A stretch of DNA of 64,000 bases from an uncultured Lachnospiraceae bacterium (GCA_910579465.1 CAJTUB010000004.1:281722-345721), one strand, 5' to 3'; counted from the stretch's first letter, positions 51,075 through 59,233 are shown. Made by a program: numbers and translations. The notes: generated by a model from the sequence alone, not told the origin.

Positions 51075-51605
51075 TTACAGACTGCACTCCAGCTGGCAGT
51101 CGTAAGGCTCTGCTTCGACATGGCGCTGGTTGTATACCTGTGCCTCGACGCATCCCATAGCAGTATAAAATGCCTGGCTTTCTATTGCGGAATGGGCGGA
51201 GATATAGAGCTTTGCAGCGCCTCTTTTTGCAGCCCACTCCTTTGCCGAAACGAAAAGGGCAGTCCCGATACCCTGTCCGCGCATGTCTTCGGAGACATGC
51301 AGGCTGGAAAGGTCAAGGTATCTCTGCTCCCCGCCAAAGAGCTCCGGTTCAACGGAGACAAAGCCCTTTAATCTGCCGTGATAAAAGGCGGCACGCACCA
51401 GACCGCCCGAAGAAGCAGTATTTTTCAGACAGGCAGTCAGCGTCTGGTAATCCTCCTCCGACCAGTCGTCAATAAAGGGGTCCTCTTTGATGACCCACAG
51501 ACCGTTTTCTTTTCTCCGGCATTTTGTAACGGTCTGATGCCGGATGAAGTCCTGGAACAGCGCGCGGTTGATTTCCTCTGCGCGCAGGTTGCGGTATTGA
51601 AGCAT
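51075..51605 (-). CDS. GNAT acetyltransferase
   Basis: 176 residues: N-terminal MLQYRNLRAEEINRALFQDF, acetyl-CoA loop VSEDMRGQGIGTALFVSAKE, and the C-terminal AHSAIESQAFYTAMGCVEAQ typical of GNATs. Substrate unknown. It precedes the AraC/GyrI regulator on the same strand, and the N-terminal 47 codons occur again as a remnant at 53625-53766, so the two genes have been duplicated together. Confidence 0.87.
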   Translation of the reverse strand: MLQYRNLRAEEINRALFQDFIRHQTVTKCRRKENGLWVIKEDPFIDDWSEEDYQTLTACLKNTASSGGLVRAAFYHGRLKGFVSVEPELFGGEQRYLDLSSLHVSEDMRGQGIGTALFVSAKEWAAKRGAAKLYISAHSAIESQAFYTAMGCVEAQVYNQRHVEAEPYDCQLECSL

Positions 51606-51716
51606 GGATAAGGTGCCTCCTTGTAAAATCTGTCGTCAGGGTGCCGGACTGCTTGTACGGTACTCCTTCCGGATAGTATACCATAAATCCGGTAATAAGT
51701 CATTATGGAACCTTCT

Positions 51717-51735
51717 TAAAAATGCGGAAATTCAG
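51717..51735 (+). repeat. Lone end of the MITE-like repeat
   Basis: TAAAAATGCGGAAATTCAG matches the right end AAAAATGCGGAAACTCAAG with two or three changes. It lies just before the promoter of the SUFU-like gene. Confidence 0.55.
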
Positions 51736-51765
51736 GGGAAGCTGAATGAAAACCGGACAATTTCA

Positions 51766-51794
51766 TTGCCTACCGGGGTCTTTTATGCTATAAT
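51766..51794 (+). promoter_or_regulatory. Promoter of the SUFU-like gene
   Basis: TTGCCT (51766-51771), 17-bp spacer, TATAAT (51789-51794). The upstream TTTCATTGCCTACCGG and ATGCTATAATCTGGTA are shared with 44731-44762 and, for the -10 part, with 59212-59233. Confidence 0.7.
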
Positions 51795-51835
51795 CTGGTA
51801 GAGAGGTTTACCGGAGCAGGAGGAGAGCTTATCCG

Positions 51836-52384
51836 ATGAGTGTATCAGGAGAGAAAATACTTTGGCACTATGAATTGTTTTTAGGCAAGTATATTGGTGC
51901 AGACAGATATGGAAGTAAGGAATATGGAATACAGCTCTTAGGCTTCGACAAGGTGTTTGAAGGCTGTATGACATTTGCTTCTTTTGGCTTATCCAGATAT
52001 CCGGAGCGGATTGGCAATTTGTGCGAGGTAGTCATGGCGGTGGATGACGACTATGATTGTTGTGCCGATATTCTGGCGAATGCGCTGTTTTATGCCATAC
52101 AGGAGCGCATGGACTTTGGAAGGGGCACATTGATAGAAGGAATAGACAGAATAGTCCACGGGTTTTCACGGAAGCATGACAAGGCGGCGCTTTATTTTAC
52201 GGAGGCGTACAGCTTTCCGGAACCGTTTTCCAAAATTGACGATAGCTGCAGGATGTATATGGCATTTTTTGTTTCTGAAAAGGAATCGGAATATATCCTG
52301 CGGTACGGAAGTGAAAAATTTGAAGCCTTATTAGAAAATGCGAACTGTGACATAGCAGACATTAACAGGGAATCTGTAGTATAA
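51836..52384 (+). CDS. Suppressor-of-fused (SUFU)-like domain protein
   Basis: 182 residues. The fold pattern (FASFGLSRYPERIGNLCEVV, CADILANALFYAIQERMDFG, then KEMYMAFFVSEKESEYILRY-like strand and EKFEALLENANCDI helix) resembles bacterial SUFU-like proteins, many of which act as immunity proteins for polymorphic toxins. The assignment is moderate. No toxin gene lies nearby, so it would be an orphan immunity gene. Confidence 0.58.
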   Translation: MSVSGEKILWHYELFLGKYIGADRYGSKEYGIQLLGFDKVFEGCMTFASFGLSRYPERIGNLCEVVMAVDDDYDCCADILANALFYAIQERMDFGRGTLIEGIDRIVHGFSRKHDKAALYFTEAYSFPEPFSKIDDSCRMYMAFFVSEKESEYILRYGSEKFEALLENANCDIADINRESVV

Positions 52385-52501
52385 AGTATATGTTTCTATG
52401 CTTATCAACGCCCCATTTGCATAACGATAAAAATAAATAGGACAAAAAGCAGCGGCGTTGAACCGGTAAACGGAGAAAGCTTGAATTGAGGAAGCGTAAG
52501 G

Positions 52502-53296
52502 ATGAAATACTATTTAACAAAGGTAATTTGCGGGGATAAGAGCTGTTTTCTGGTGTGGTATAGCGGCCATGAGGATGGCTTTTTGGTATCCGGACAACGC
52601 TTGCGGATGTTTTCTTCCGTTGAGGCGGCAGACAGGTTTGCAAGGGAAGAAAAGATTTCCTTTGAAGCGGAGGAGACAACCTATGATTTTTCTGCACTTC
52701 CCGGATTAACAGGAAGGGAAGAACCAACGGAGCATTGCCGTATATTCATTGATGCATGGAATTTTTTCAGTGATTTAGCAAAGTCATTAAATGAGGAATT
52801 TATGGGGGATTCGGGGGATAAAACTACGGATACGATATATAATAAATTGTTCTATGGATGCAATTTGGAGCCGTTAGAAGCGGAAGAGTATCATCCGGTG
52901 TTTGATGATAATGAAATCCGGATTGGTTCGGCGGTTCTTTTAAATGGCTTATCAATACTAAGGAAACAGTTAAATGAGAAAGGAGATGCAGGTATGGTAA
53001 AGCATATCATTTTATGGAAGTTAAAGGCTACGGTTGAGGGAGAGGAAAAGGAGAGGGTGCTCCGGGAGATGAAGGAGAACTTAGAGGCGCTGACAGGAAA
53101 GGTGCCGGGACTGCTCCGGCTTTCGGTCGTGACCTGCCCTCTCGCATCCTCCAATGCGGATGTGATGTTAGACAGCGAGCTTGAAAGCGAGGAGGCGTTA
53201 AAGGGCTACCAGTCCCACCCGGAGCATGTACGGGTGGCGGATACCTATGTCAGACCGTTTACGGAGGTCCGGCTTTGTATGGACTATGAGAGGTAA
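52502..53296 (+). CDS. Uncharacterised N-terminal domain joined to a Dabb (stress-responsive A/B barrel) domain
   Basis: 264 residues in one frame. Residues 165-264 (MVKHIILWKLKATVEGEEKE ... LESEEALKGYQSHPEHVRVA) form a complete Dabb domain. Residues 1-160 are a different domain with FIDAWNFFSDLAKSLNEEFM, not recognised. A strong internal AAAGGAG lies eight bases before the Met165 codon (ATG at 52994), the natural start of a stand-alone Dabb protein. Either a fusion arose between two genes, or two products are made from one frame. Confidence 0.75.
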   Translation: MKYYLTKVICGDKSCFLVWYSGHEDGFLVSGQRLRMFSSVEAADRFAREEKISFEAEETTYDFSALPGLTGREEPTEHCRIFIDAWNFFSDLAKSLNEEFMGDSGDKTTDTIYNKLFYGCNLEPLEAEEYHPVFDDNEIRIGSAVLLNGLSILRKQLNEKGDAGMVKHIILWKLKATVEGEEKERVLREMKENLEALTGKVPGLLRLSVVTCPLASSNADVMLDSELESEEALKGYQSHPEHVRVADTYVRPFTEVRLCMDYER

Positions 53297-53344
53297 ATTA
53301 TAGCGTTCTTCCACTTGTAAGGATTTTCCACTCTTAGCTCATTG

Positions 53345-53500
53345 CATTTTGGCATTTATTTTTCGTGTTGATGCAGTAGCCTGTCCCGGAATAAGGCTCT
53401 GCTTCTGCCAGAAGTCCCAATAGCCGTTGTTTTCGTAGTTTTTAATATGCAGAAACTTGTGAGTGGGAATCCTACATCTGTTGTTACAGTTCTTTTCTTT
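53345..53500 (-). pseudogene. Remnant of an AraC/GyrI gene
   Basis: On the minus strand, the peptide IPTHKFLHIKNYENNGYWDF and WQKQSLIPGQ matches the AraC protein (IPAHKFLHIKNYESNGYWDF). What follows is out of frame, and the DNA-binding part is missing. The upstream leader region (TGNTIKSKE) is also copied. Confidence 0.82.
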
Positions 53501-53624
53501 TGATTTTATCGTATTCCCTGTCTTTATTTCGGGAAATGCTGTGGAAAGCGTTTCCTTAGTCTGTTTCATCTGTCCTGACTGCCCGGTATTATTATAACGC
53601 AATAAAAAGGACTTATTTGATTTT

Positions 53625-53766
53625 ACTTGCCAATAAAGGGGTCCTCCTTTATGACCCACGGGTCATTTTTTTTTCTCCGGCATTTTGTAACGGTCTGATG
53701 ACGGATGAAGTCCTGGAATAGCGTGCGGTTGCTTTCCTCTGCGTTCAGGTTGCGGTATTGAAGCGT
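53625..53766 (-). pseudogene. Remnant of a GNAT gene (N-terminal part)
   Basis: LQYRNLNAEESNRTLFQDFI and RHQTVTKCRRKKNDPWVIKE match the first 47 residues of the GNAT encoded at 51075-51605, then the frame ends. Gene order and orientation relative to the AraC remnant are those of the intact pair, with the rest deleted. Confidence 0.85.
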
Positions 53767-53788
53767 GATAAAATTTTTTAAAACCGGA

Positions 53789-53814
53789 GTAACTTTTTGC
53801 GCTGGCTGTACGTC
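53789..53814 (+). promoter_or_regulatory. ECF-type promoter of the SigV/RsiV-like operon
   Basis: GTAAC (53789-53793) and CGTC (53811-53814), 17 bases between AAC and CGTC, followed by TAATAA. ECF sigma factors of the SigV/SigW type recognise AAC near -35 and CGTC or CGTA near -10. No sigma-A promoter is apparent here. It is 37 bp before the first gene, so the operon's own sigma factor may drive it. Confidence 0.65.
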
Positions 53815-53850
53815 TAATAAATAGAATGCAAAAGAAAGGGAGGCTTTACT

Positions 53851-54798
53851 ATGCAAAGGGATAGAAGGTATGGTAGCTTATATAATAGGACACGAAAAAG
53901 ACGCCGGAATAAGTGGCACAGGCGTTCTCTTATCGCTGCAGCAGCAATTGCAGGTATTCTGGCGGCTGTGTATACGTTCAGGCTTCAGGACGTTGCAAAT
54001 GCTGCCGATGTGGAAGAAGGAAGTAATCAAACGACAGAAGTTCCTGCTGTGACGGGCAGTACAGAAGGAGAAGCGGAGGACGCCGGAAAGAAGCCGGAGG
54101 TGCCGGAGATAATGGAATCCGTCGACGAAAAAGAGGAGGATGACGCTGTACGGCAGGAGGATGAGGAAAACGGTTATGACTATGCGAGGCCTGTACCGGA
54201 GTCGGATAGTGTCAGCAATGCGTATTTTGATGACGCCGTATTTATTGGTAATTCAAGGACAGAGGGGCTGATTTTAAATACAGGTCTTTCCAACGCCACC
54301 GCCTATACCTACAAAGGGCTTATGGTGGATACAGTGTTTACAAAGCCTGTGATTTACAAGGACGGTGAGAAGCTTTCCGTAATGGAGGCGTTAAAAAGGA
54401 CTGACTTTAAAAAGGTATATCTTATGTTTGGTATCAATGAAACGGGCTGGAAATATGAGGAGGTATTTATTCGTCAATACGGAAAAATAATTGATGAAAT
54501 CAGGGAAATCAACCCCGGGGCAGAGATTTATATCCAGGAGATATTCCCTGTCACCAAGGAGGTTTCAGAAACTCACAGCTATGTTAAAAATGAAAAAATA
54601 GAAGAGTATAACACGCTGCTCCGCAAATTGGCGGAGGAAAAACAGGTATACTATGTAGACACCGCAAATGCGGTTGCCGGCTCAGACGGCTGTCTTCCCG
54701 GGGAAGCGGCAGTGGACGGGATTCATCTAAAAAAAGCTTACTGTGAAAAATGGCTTGAATATTTGAAAACACATACGGCAGTCGATGAAAGGAGGTAG
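53851..54798 (+). CDS. Membrane-anchored SGNH/GDSL-type hydrolase
   Basis: 315 residues. A basic cytoplasmic start (RRYGSLYNRTRKRRRNKWHR) and one membrane helix (about 27-44) are followed by an acidic Glu/Pro-rich linker (about 50-115) and an SGNH domain: FIGNSRTEG (Ser nucleophile), FGINETGW (Gly-Asn block), and DGIHLKK (Asp-x-x-His). The catalytic domain is outside the cell, suited to adding or removing acyl groups on wall polymers. First gene of the SigV/RsiV-like operon. Good RBS (GGGAGG). Confidence 0.88.
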   Translation: MQRDRRYGSLYNRTRKRRRNKWHRRSLIAAAAIAGILAAVYTFRLQDVANAADVEEGSNQTTEVPAVTGSTEGEAEDAGKKPEVPEIMESVDEKEEDDAVRQEDEENGYDYARPVPESDSVSNAYFDDAVFIGNSRTEGLILNTGLSNATAYTYKGLMVDTVFTKPVIYKDGEKLSVMEALKRTDFKKVYLMFGINETGWKYEEVFIRQYGKIIDEIREINPGAEIYIQEIFPVTKEVSETHSYVKNEKIEEYNTLLRKLAEEKQVYYVDTANAVAGSDGCLPGEAAVDGIHLKKAYCEKWLEYLKTHTAVDERR

Positions 54799-54806
54799 TT
54801 TGAACC

Positions 54807-55283
54807 ATGAAAGTAAAGAAAGAGGTAAAGTTTATTTTTATGCTTCTTTTAATTATCCCTGTTTTTTCCGGGTGTTCCGGAAAAGGCGATACGGCGGATA
54901 GGACGGAGATTGACATTAGTTCTCTGGGGAGTGAGCTGCTTGAGAAGGCTGAATTTGAAGATGAATTGAATCTTGTTGATGATACCATGGTAAAAAAGCT
55001 GTATCATATAGAGGAGTTTACCGGAGCGCAGGTTTATATCGGCAGCGGTGCAACCGCCGAAGAAATTGCTGTATTTGAATTTGACAGCGGGGAAGCGGCG
55101 GAAGAGGGTCTGAAAGCGGCAGAGGACAGGCTTGAAGGACAAAAGGAGGATTTTGCATCCTATGTCCCGAAAGAGCTTCAAAAGCTGGATAACGCAGTAA
55201 TTAAGCAGGCGGGAAAGTATCTTGTTGTTTGTGTGTCTAATAGTGACGAGGCAGAAAAAATTATCAAAAAATATATAAAATAG
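54807..55283 (+). CDS. DUF4358 lipoprotein
   Basis: 158 residues: signal peptide with lipobox FSGC (Cys23), then a small domain with AQVYIGSGATAEEIAVFEFD, AEDRLEGQKEDFASYVPKEL and AEKIIKKYIK, the pattern of the DUF4358 family. It sits between the SGNH and sigma-factor genes. DUF4358 genes commonly neighbour MBOAT/DHHW acyltransferases in Lachnospiraceae, so a part in the same wall-modification machine is likely. Function unknown. Confidence 0.85.
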   Translation: MKVKKEVKFIFMLLLIIPVFSGCSGKGDTADRTEIDISSLGSELLEKAEFEDELNLVDDTMVKKLYHIEEFTGAQVYIGSGATAEEIAVFEFDSGEAAEEGLKAAEDRLEGQKEDFASYVPKELQKLDNAVIKQAGKYLVVCVSNSDEAEKIIKKYIK

Positions 55284-55302
55284 GCAGAATGAGGAAAAGA
55301 CT

Positions 55303-55791
55303 TTGAATACGGAACAGGAGCTTGTAAGGCTGATTGAAGCCAATAAGGAAAAATATTACCGCGTTGCCTATACCTATGTAAAAAATAAGGAAGACGCGTT
55401 AGATATTGTCCATGATGCTATTGTTAAGGCACTGCAAAAAATGGATTCACTGCGTAAAAGGGAATATCTTGCGACATGGTTTTACAGGATTTTAATTAAT
55501 GAAAGTATTTCCTATATCCGCAAAAATAGGAAGGTGGTATATCTTGATGAGCTGGATGATGCGCAGCTCCCTGCAACGGAGGAGATGGACCGGGAGCAGT
55601 ATATCACCTTGTATTCAGCCATTGACGACTTGTCGCCGGAATTAAAGACAATACTTATCCTCCGGTTTTTTGAGGATATGAAGCTTGATGAAATCGCAGA
55701 AATTACATCACTTAGGCTAAGTACGGTAAAGGCAAGGCTGTATAAGGCATTGAAGCTTTTAAAAATAGATATGGAAGGAGATAAATTATGA
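55303..55791 (+). CDS. sigV: ECF sigma factor, SigV-like
   Basis: 162 residues: region 2 (YVKNKEDALDIVHDAIVKAL, ATWFYRILINESISYIRKNR) and region 4 (LSPELKTILILRFFEDMKLD, EIAEITSLRLSTVKARLYKA). TTG start with GAGG upstream. The next gene overlaps by four bases (ATGA) and encodes an RsiV-type anti-sigma factor. SigV of B. subtilis, E. faecalis and C. difficile is released when RsiV binds lysozyme and directs peptidoglycan O-acetylation; here O-acetylation genes are in the same operon. Confidence 0.88.
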   Translation: MNTEQELVRLIEANKEKYYRVAYTYVKNKEDALDIVHDAIVKALQKMDSLRKREYLATWFYRILINESISYIRKNRKVVYLDELDDAQLPATEEMDREQYITLYSAIDDLSPELKTILILRFFEDMKLDEIAEITSLRLSTVKARLYKALKLLKIDMEGDKL

Positions 55792-56636
55792 TTGATAAGC
55801 CGGAATGCAGTCATATTGAAATTCCAGCGGAGCTGGATGCTGTTGTGAGAGCCGCAATTTCAGAGGGAAGGGGCTTACGCCGGAAAAAGAAAATAATCTG
55901 TATTTTAAAGAGAGCCGGGGCTGCTGCCGCGGTGTTTCTGGTCTGTATTATTTCGCTTTTAAACCTGTCGCCTGCGTTTGCCAAGGCAGCATACAGGGTG
56001 CCCATGCTGGGAGAGCTGTGCCGTATGGTTACTTTCAGTGAGTATCACTTTGAGGATGAAATAAAATATATCGATGCTAAAATCCCACAAATCGAAAATA
56101 CAGGGAAAAGTGATTTGGAAAAAAGGGTAAACCTTGAAATCCGGAAGGCAATCAATGAATGCATTGCAGAAAACGAAGAGGCGGCAAAGGAGTATTATAA
56201 GGCGTTTGTAAAGACGGGAGGGAAGCCGGAAGACTTTATTCCTATCGGTATTACGGTTGATTATACGATAAAGTGCATTGATGAACGGTATGTTTCCTTT
56301 GTAGTATTACAGTATGAAACGGCATTTAGTGCGTACAACCATGAACTATATTACAATATAGACCTGAAAGACGGGAAAATGCTTACCCTGAAGGACTGGT
56401 ATGGGAACGATTACAGGCAGATTGTAGCCGGAAGTATTGAGAATACAATAGAAGGTTGGAGCGCGGAGCAGAAGGAAATGCTGTGGGAAGGGCTTTCCGT
56501 GATTGATTTGATATCGGAAAATACGGACTTTTATATCAATCAGGAGAATCAGATTGTCGTTGTTTTTTCCAGATATGAGGCGGCCTATGGCGCAGCGGGC
56601 GCACTTGAATTTATAATACAGACAGCGGATGAGTAG
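55788..56636 (+). CDS. rsiV: RsiV-type anti-sigma factor (DUF4163/DUF3298)
   Basis: 282 residues: short cytoplasmic N-terminus (about 1-40), one membrane helix (AAAVFLVCIISLLNLSPAFA, about 43-62), then an extracytoplasmic domain with the DUF4163 and DUF3298 pattern (FEDEIKYIDAKIPQIE; YISFVVLQYETAFSAYNHEL-type strand; YYNIDLKDGKMLTLKDWYG; FYINQENQIVVVFSRYEAA). In the studied case the outside domain binds lysozyme and is then cut by signal peptidase and RasP, freeing SigV. Overlap with the sigma gene supports co-expression. Confidence 0.88.
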   Translation: MIDKPECSHIEIPAELDAVVRAAISEGRGLRRKKKIICILKRAGAAAAVFLVCIISLLNLSPAFAKAAYRVPMLGELCRMVTFSEYHFEDEIKYIDAKIPQIENTGKSDLEKRVNLEIRKAINECIAENEEAAKEYYKAFVKTGGKPEDFIPIGITVDYTIKCIDERYVSFVVLQYETAFSAYNHELYYNIDLKDGKMLTLKDWYGNDYRQIVAGSIENTIEGWSAEQKEMLWEGLSVIDLISENTDFYINQENQIVVVFSRYEAAYGAAGALEFIIQTADE

Positions 56637-56651
56637 CAGGGGGGCTTTCGG

Positions 56652-58064
56652 TTGGTTTTCAGCAGTACAATTTTCATTTTCTTTTTCCTGCCGGCGGTGC
56701 TGCTTGTGTATTTTGCAGTTCCGGGAAGGCTGAGAAATTTCGTTTTGTTTTTTTTCAGCCTGATTTTCTATTCGTGGGGTGAGCCGGTTTACCTCTTAAT
56801 TATGCTGTTTTCAACGATTTTTGACTATGGGAACGGCCTGTTAATCGGACGTTTCCAGTCCAGGCGGAGATTTGGCGCAGCAAAAGCAGTGCTGTTAAGT
56901 TCAGTAATAGGAAACTTAGGTGTTTTAGGATTTTTTAAGTACAATAACTTTCTGATTGAAAATGTAAATGCGGTTGCCAGAGCCGCTTTTCCGCTGCTGG
57001 ATATTGCTCTGCCGATTGGTATTTCATTTTACACCTTTCAAACGATGTCCTATACGTTTGATGTATATAGAAAAGAGGTCAGTGCGCAGAAGAATATAAT
57101 CCGCTTTGCCACATATGTCACAATGTTTCCGCAGCTGGTAGCAGGACCAATCGTGCAGTACAAGGATATAGAGCCGCAGCTGGCTCTGCGGAAAATAACG
57201 ATAAGTGGCTTTGCCTACGGGATAAAGCGGTTTGCAGCCGGATTGTCAAAAAAGGTGCTGCTTGCGAATCAGGCAGGATTATTGTGGGAGCAGATTTCGG
57301 GAACCCCTCTGGAAAGCCTGACTGCAAGTGAGGCATGGCTCGGGGCTGTTGCATTTTCCTTTCAGATTTATTTTGATTTTTCAGGATATTCTGATATGGC
57401 GGTCGGGCTCGGGGAGATGTTTGGATTTCATTTTAAGGAAAATTTTAACTATCCTTATTGTGCCAAAAGTATTACGGAATTCTGGCGCAGGTGGCATATT
57501 TCCCTCGGCGCATGGTTCCGGGAATATGTCTACATTCCGCTTGGCGGCAACCGGAAGGGAACGGGAAGGCAGCTTCTTAACATTCTCATTGTATGGTGTC
57601 TGACAGGCTTCTGGCACGGAGCCAGCTGGAATTTTGTTATCTGGGGCTTGTATTTCGGCGTTTTGCTGATTATAGAAAAGGCGTTTTTACTAAAACGGCT
57701 TTCCAGGCACAGATATCTTTCCCACTTATACACAATCGTACTTGTGATAATCAGCTGGGTAATTTTTGCATTTGACGATATTTCAAACGTGGGCTTATAT
57801 TTAAAGGCAATGCTCGGCGTTCATGGCAGCGGGCTCTTTTCGTCGTCTGCAGGCTACTACCTTTGCTCAAATGCAGCGGTACTGGCTGCCTGTACTATAT
57901 TCAGCATCCATATTTTTAAAGGGAGCAGGCGCTTAGAAGAAGCAGGAGTCCTCCGCCCGGCGGCCCACATCGTAAAGCTTGCAGCTTATGTGTTCGCGTT
58001 TTTGCTAAGCGTGGGCTTTCTGGTTGGCGATACCTATAACCCTTTTTTGTATTTCAGGTTCTGA
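56652..58064 (+). CDS. MBOAT-family O-acyltransferase (AlgI/DltB/PatA-like)
   Basis: 470 residues, about 11-12 membrane helices. The conserved WRRWHISLGAWFREYVYIPL and GGNRKG block and the catalytic His in LTGFWHGASWNFVIWGLYFG identify an MBOAT acyltransferase that carries acetyl groups across the membrane. It starts with TTG (MVFSSTIFIFFFLP), typical of the family, with AGGGGGG upstream. It works with the following DHHW protein, like AlgI with AlgJ or PatA with PatB. Target in this organism (peptidoglycan or another wall glycan) is inferred from the RsiV link. Confidence 0.92.
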   Translation: MVFSSTIFIFFFLPAVLLVYFAVPGRLRNFVLFFFSLIFYSWGEPVYLLIMLFSTIFDYGNGLLIGRFQSRRRFGAAKAVLLSSVIGNLGVLGFFKYNNFLIENVNAVARAAFPLLDIALPIGISFYTFQTMSYTFDVYRKEVSAQKNIIRFATYVTMFPQLVAGPIVQYKDIEPQLALRKITISGFAYGIKRFAAGLSKKVLLANQAGLLWEQISGTPLESLTASEAWLGAVAFSFQIYFDFSGYSDMAVGLGEMFGFHFKENFNYPYCAKSITEFWRRWHISLGAWFREYVYIPLGGNRKGTGRQLLNILIVWCLTGFWHGASWNFVIWGLYFGVLLIIEKAFLLKRLSRHRYLSHLYTIVLVIISWVIFAFDDISNVGLYLKAMLGVHGSGLFSSSAGYYLCSNAAVLAACTIFSIHIFKGSRRLEEAGVLRPAAHIVKLAAYVFAFLLSVGFLVGDTYNPFLYFRF

Positions 58065-58077
58065 AAGGAGAGGCGTA

Positions 58078-59208
58078 ATGAAAAAAATCTGTCAAATTGT
58101 TGCAATCGTGCTTTTTCTTACGATGCTGTGCGGCATTCCTTTCAGCTTTTTTGTGCAGAAGGATCTCGCATTTTCTGAAAATGAAAACCGTTATTTTGCA
58201 GATAAGCCGTCGTTTTCTCTTGAAAACGTGCTGTCAGGAAAATTCATGGAGGATACGGAGCGCTATATTGACGACCAGTTTCCGCAAAGAGACTTCTGGG
58301 TTTCCCTGAAGTCGGATTTTCTGCGGCTGACAGGCCGTAAAGAAATAAACGGTGTTTATCTGGCAGGAGACGGTTATCTTATAGAAAGGTGGCTTGAGAG
58401 TGAATTTGATGAAAAACGGCTGGCAGAAAATATAGAAGCACTGAACCGCTTTGTGCAAAGGCATCCGGAGCAGGCAATAACAGTGATGCTTGTTCCCACT
58501 GCAGGTATGATTTTAAAGGAGAAGCTTCCGGAAAATGCGCCTATGTTTGACCAGCAGACTGCGTACGCGCTGATTTATGACCAGCTGGACGGTGTGTCGT
58601 ATATCGACCTGAATTCGTTGTTTGCAGCACATAGTACAGAAGCCTTATACTACAGGACGGACCATCATTGGACGACGTATGGTGCGTTTTTGGCCTATTC
58701 CGCGTGGTGCGCGGTCAACGGCTGTATTGCAGAGCCAGACCGCTTTGAATCAGAAACTGTTACTGATGAATTTCAAGGCTCGCTTTATTCAAAGGTTTTA
58801 GGAAGTCATTGTGTCACCGATAAAATTGAGTTATACAGACAGAGGGAGGAAGCTGCATATGATGTTGCGTATAACTTTGGGAAAACGCACAGTAATACAG
58901 TTTATGCCGGTGAGCGACTTTTGCAGAAGGACAAGTATCAGGTATTCCTGAACGGAAATCATCCCGAAGTCACAATCAGAACCTCACGGAGAAACGGCAG
59001 GCATCTGCTGATTATAAAGGATTCTTTTGCCAATGCATTCGTGCCGTTTTTGCTGAAGGAGTATGAAACGATTCATCTGATTGACCCACGCTATTATAAT
59101 GGCAGCATTGACGATTATATGCTTGAAAACGAGATTAATGAATGCTTGATTTTATATAACATAAAAAATTTCTGTGAGGATAAAAACATTTTAGAGATAG
59201 CTTCCTGA
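58078..59208 (+). CDS. DHHW-family protein, O-acetyltransferase partner (AlgJ/AlgX-like)
   Basis: 376 residues: one N-terminal membrane helix or signal peptide (CQIVAIVLFLTMLCGIPFSF), then an SGNH-like domain with VMLVPTAGMIL and the family hallmark YRTDHHWTTYGAFLAYSAWC. The C-terminal LLIIKDSFANAFVPFLLKEY is also typical. Transfers the acetyl group delivered by the MBOAT protein onto an extracellular polymer. The ATG at 58078 has GAAAGGAGAGG upstream and is preferred to 58024. Last gene of the operon. Confidence 0.9.
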   Translation: MKKICQIVAIVLFLTMLCGIPFSFFVQKDLAFSENENRYFADKPSFSLENVLSGKFMEDTERYIDDQFPQRDFWVSLKSDFLRLTGRKEINGVYLAGDGYLIERWLESEFDEKRLAENIEALNRFVQRHPEQAITVMLVPTAGMILKEKLPENAPMFDQQTAYALIYDQLDGVSYIDLNSLFAAHSTEALYYRTDHHWTTYGAFLAYSAWCAVNGCIAEPDRFESETVTDEFQGSLYSKVLGSHCVTDKIELYRQREEAAYDVAYNFGKTHSNTVYAGERLLQKDKYQVFLNGNHPEVTIRTSRRNGRHLLIIKDSFANAFVPFLLKEYETIHLIDPRYYNGSIDDYMLENEINECLILYNIKNFCEDKNILEIAS

Positions 59209-59211
59209 GTT

Positions 59212-59233
59212 TTTTTATGCTATAATCTGGTAA
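59212..59233 (+). promoter_or_regulatory. Promoter-like fragment (ATGCTATAATCTGGTA)
   Basis: TATAAT (59221-59226) in the same context as 51785-51800, but the -35 part is not conserved. It could start the transcript of the sigma-factor gene at 59395; weak support. Confidence 0.4.

Noticed and set aside
50906..51121. N-terminal extension of the AraC/GyrI regulator
   Set aside because: The extra residues include the short dispersed repeat and are Gly/Arg/Cys-rich; the family starts at MYEWQRQIQ, supported by AAAGGAG.
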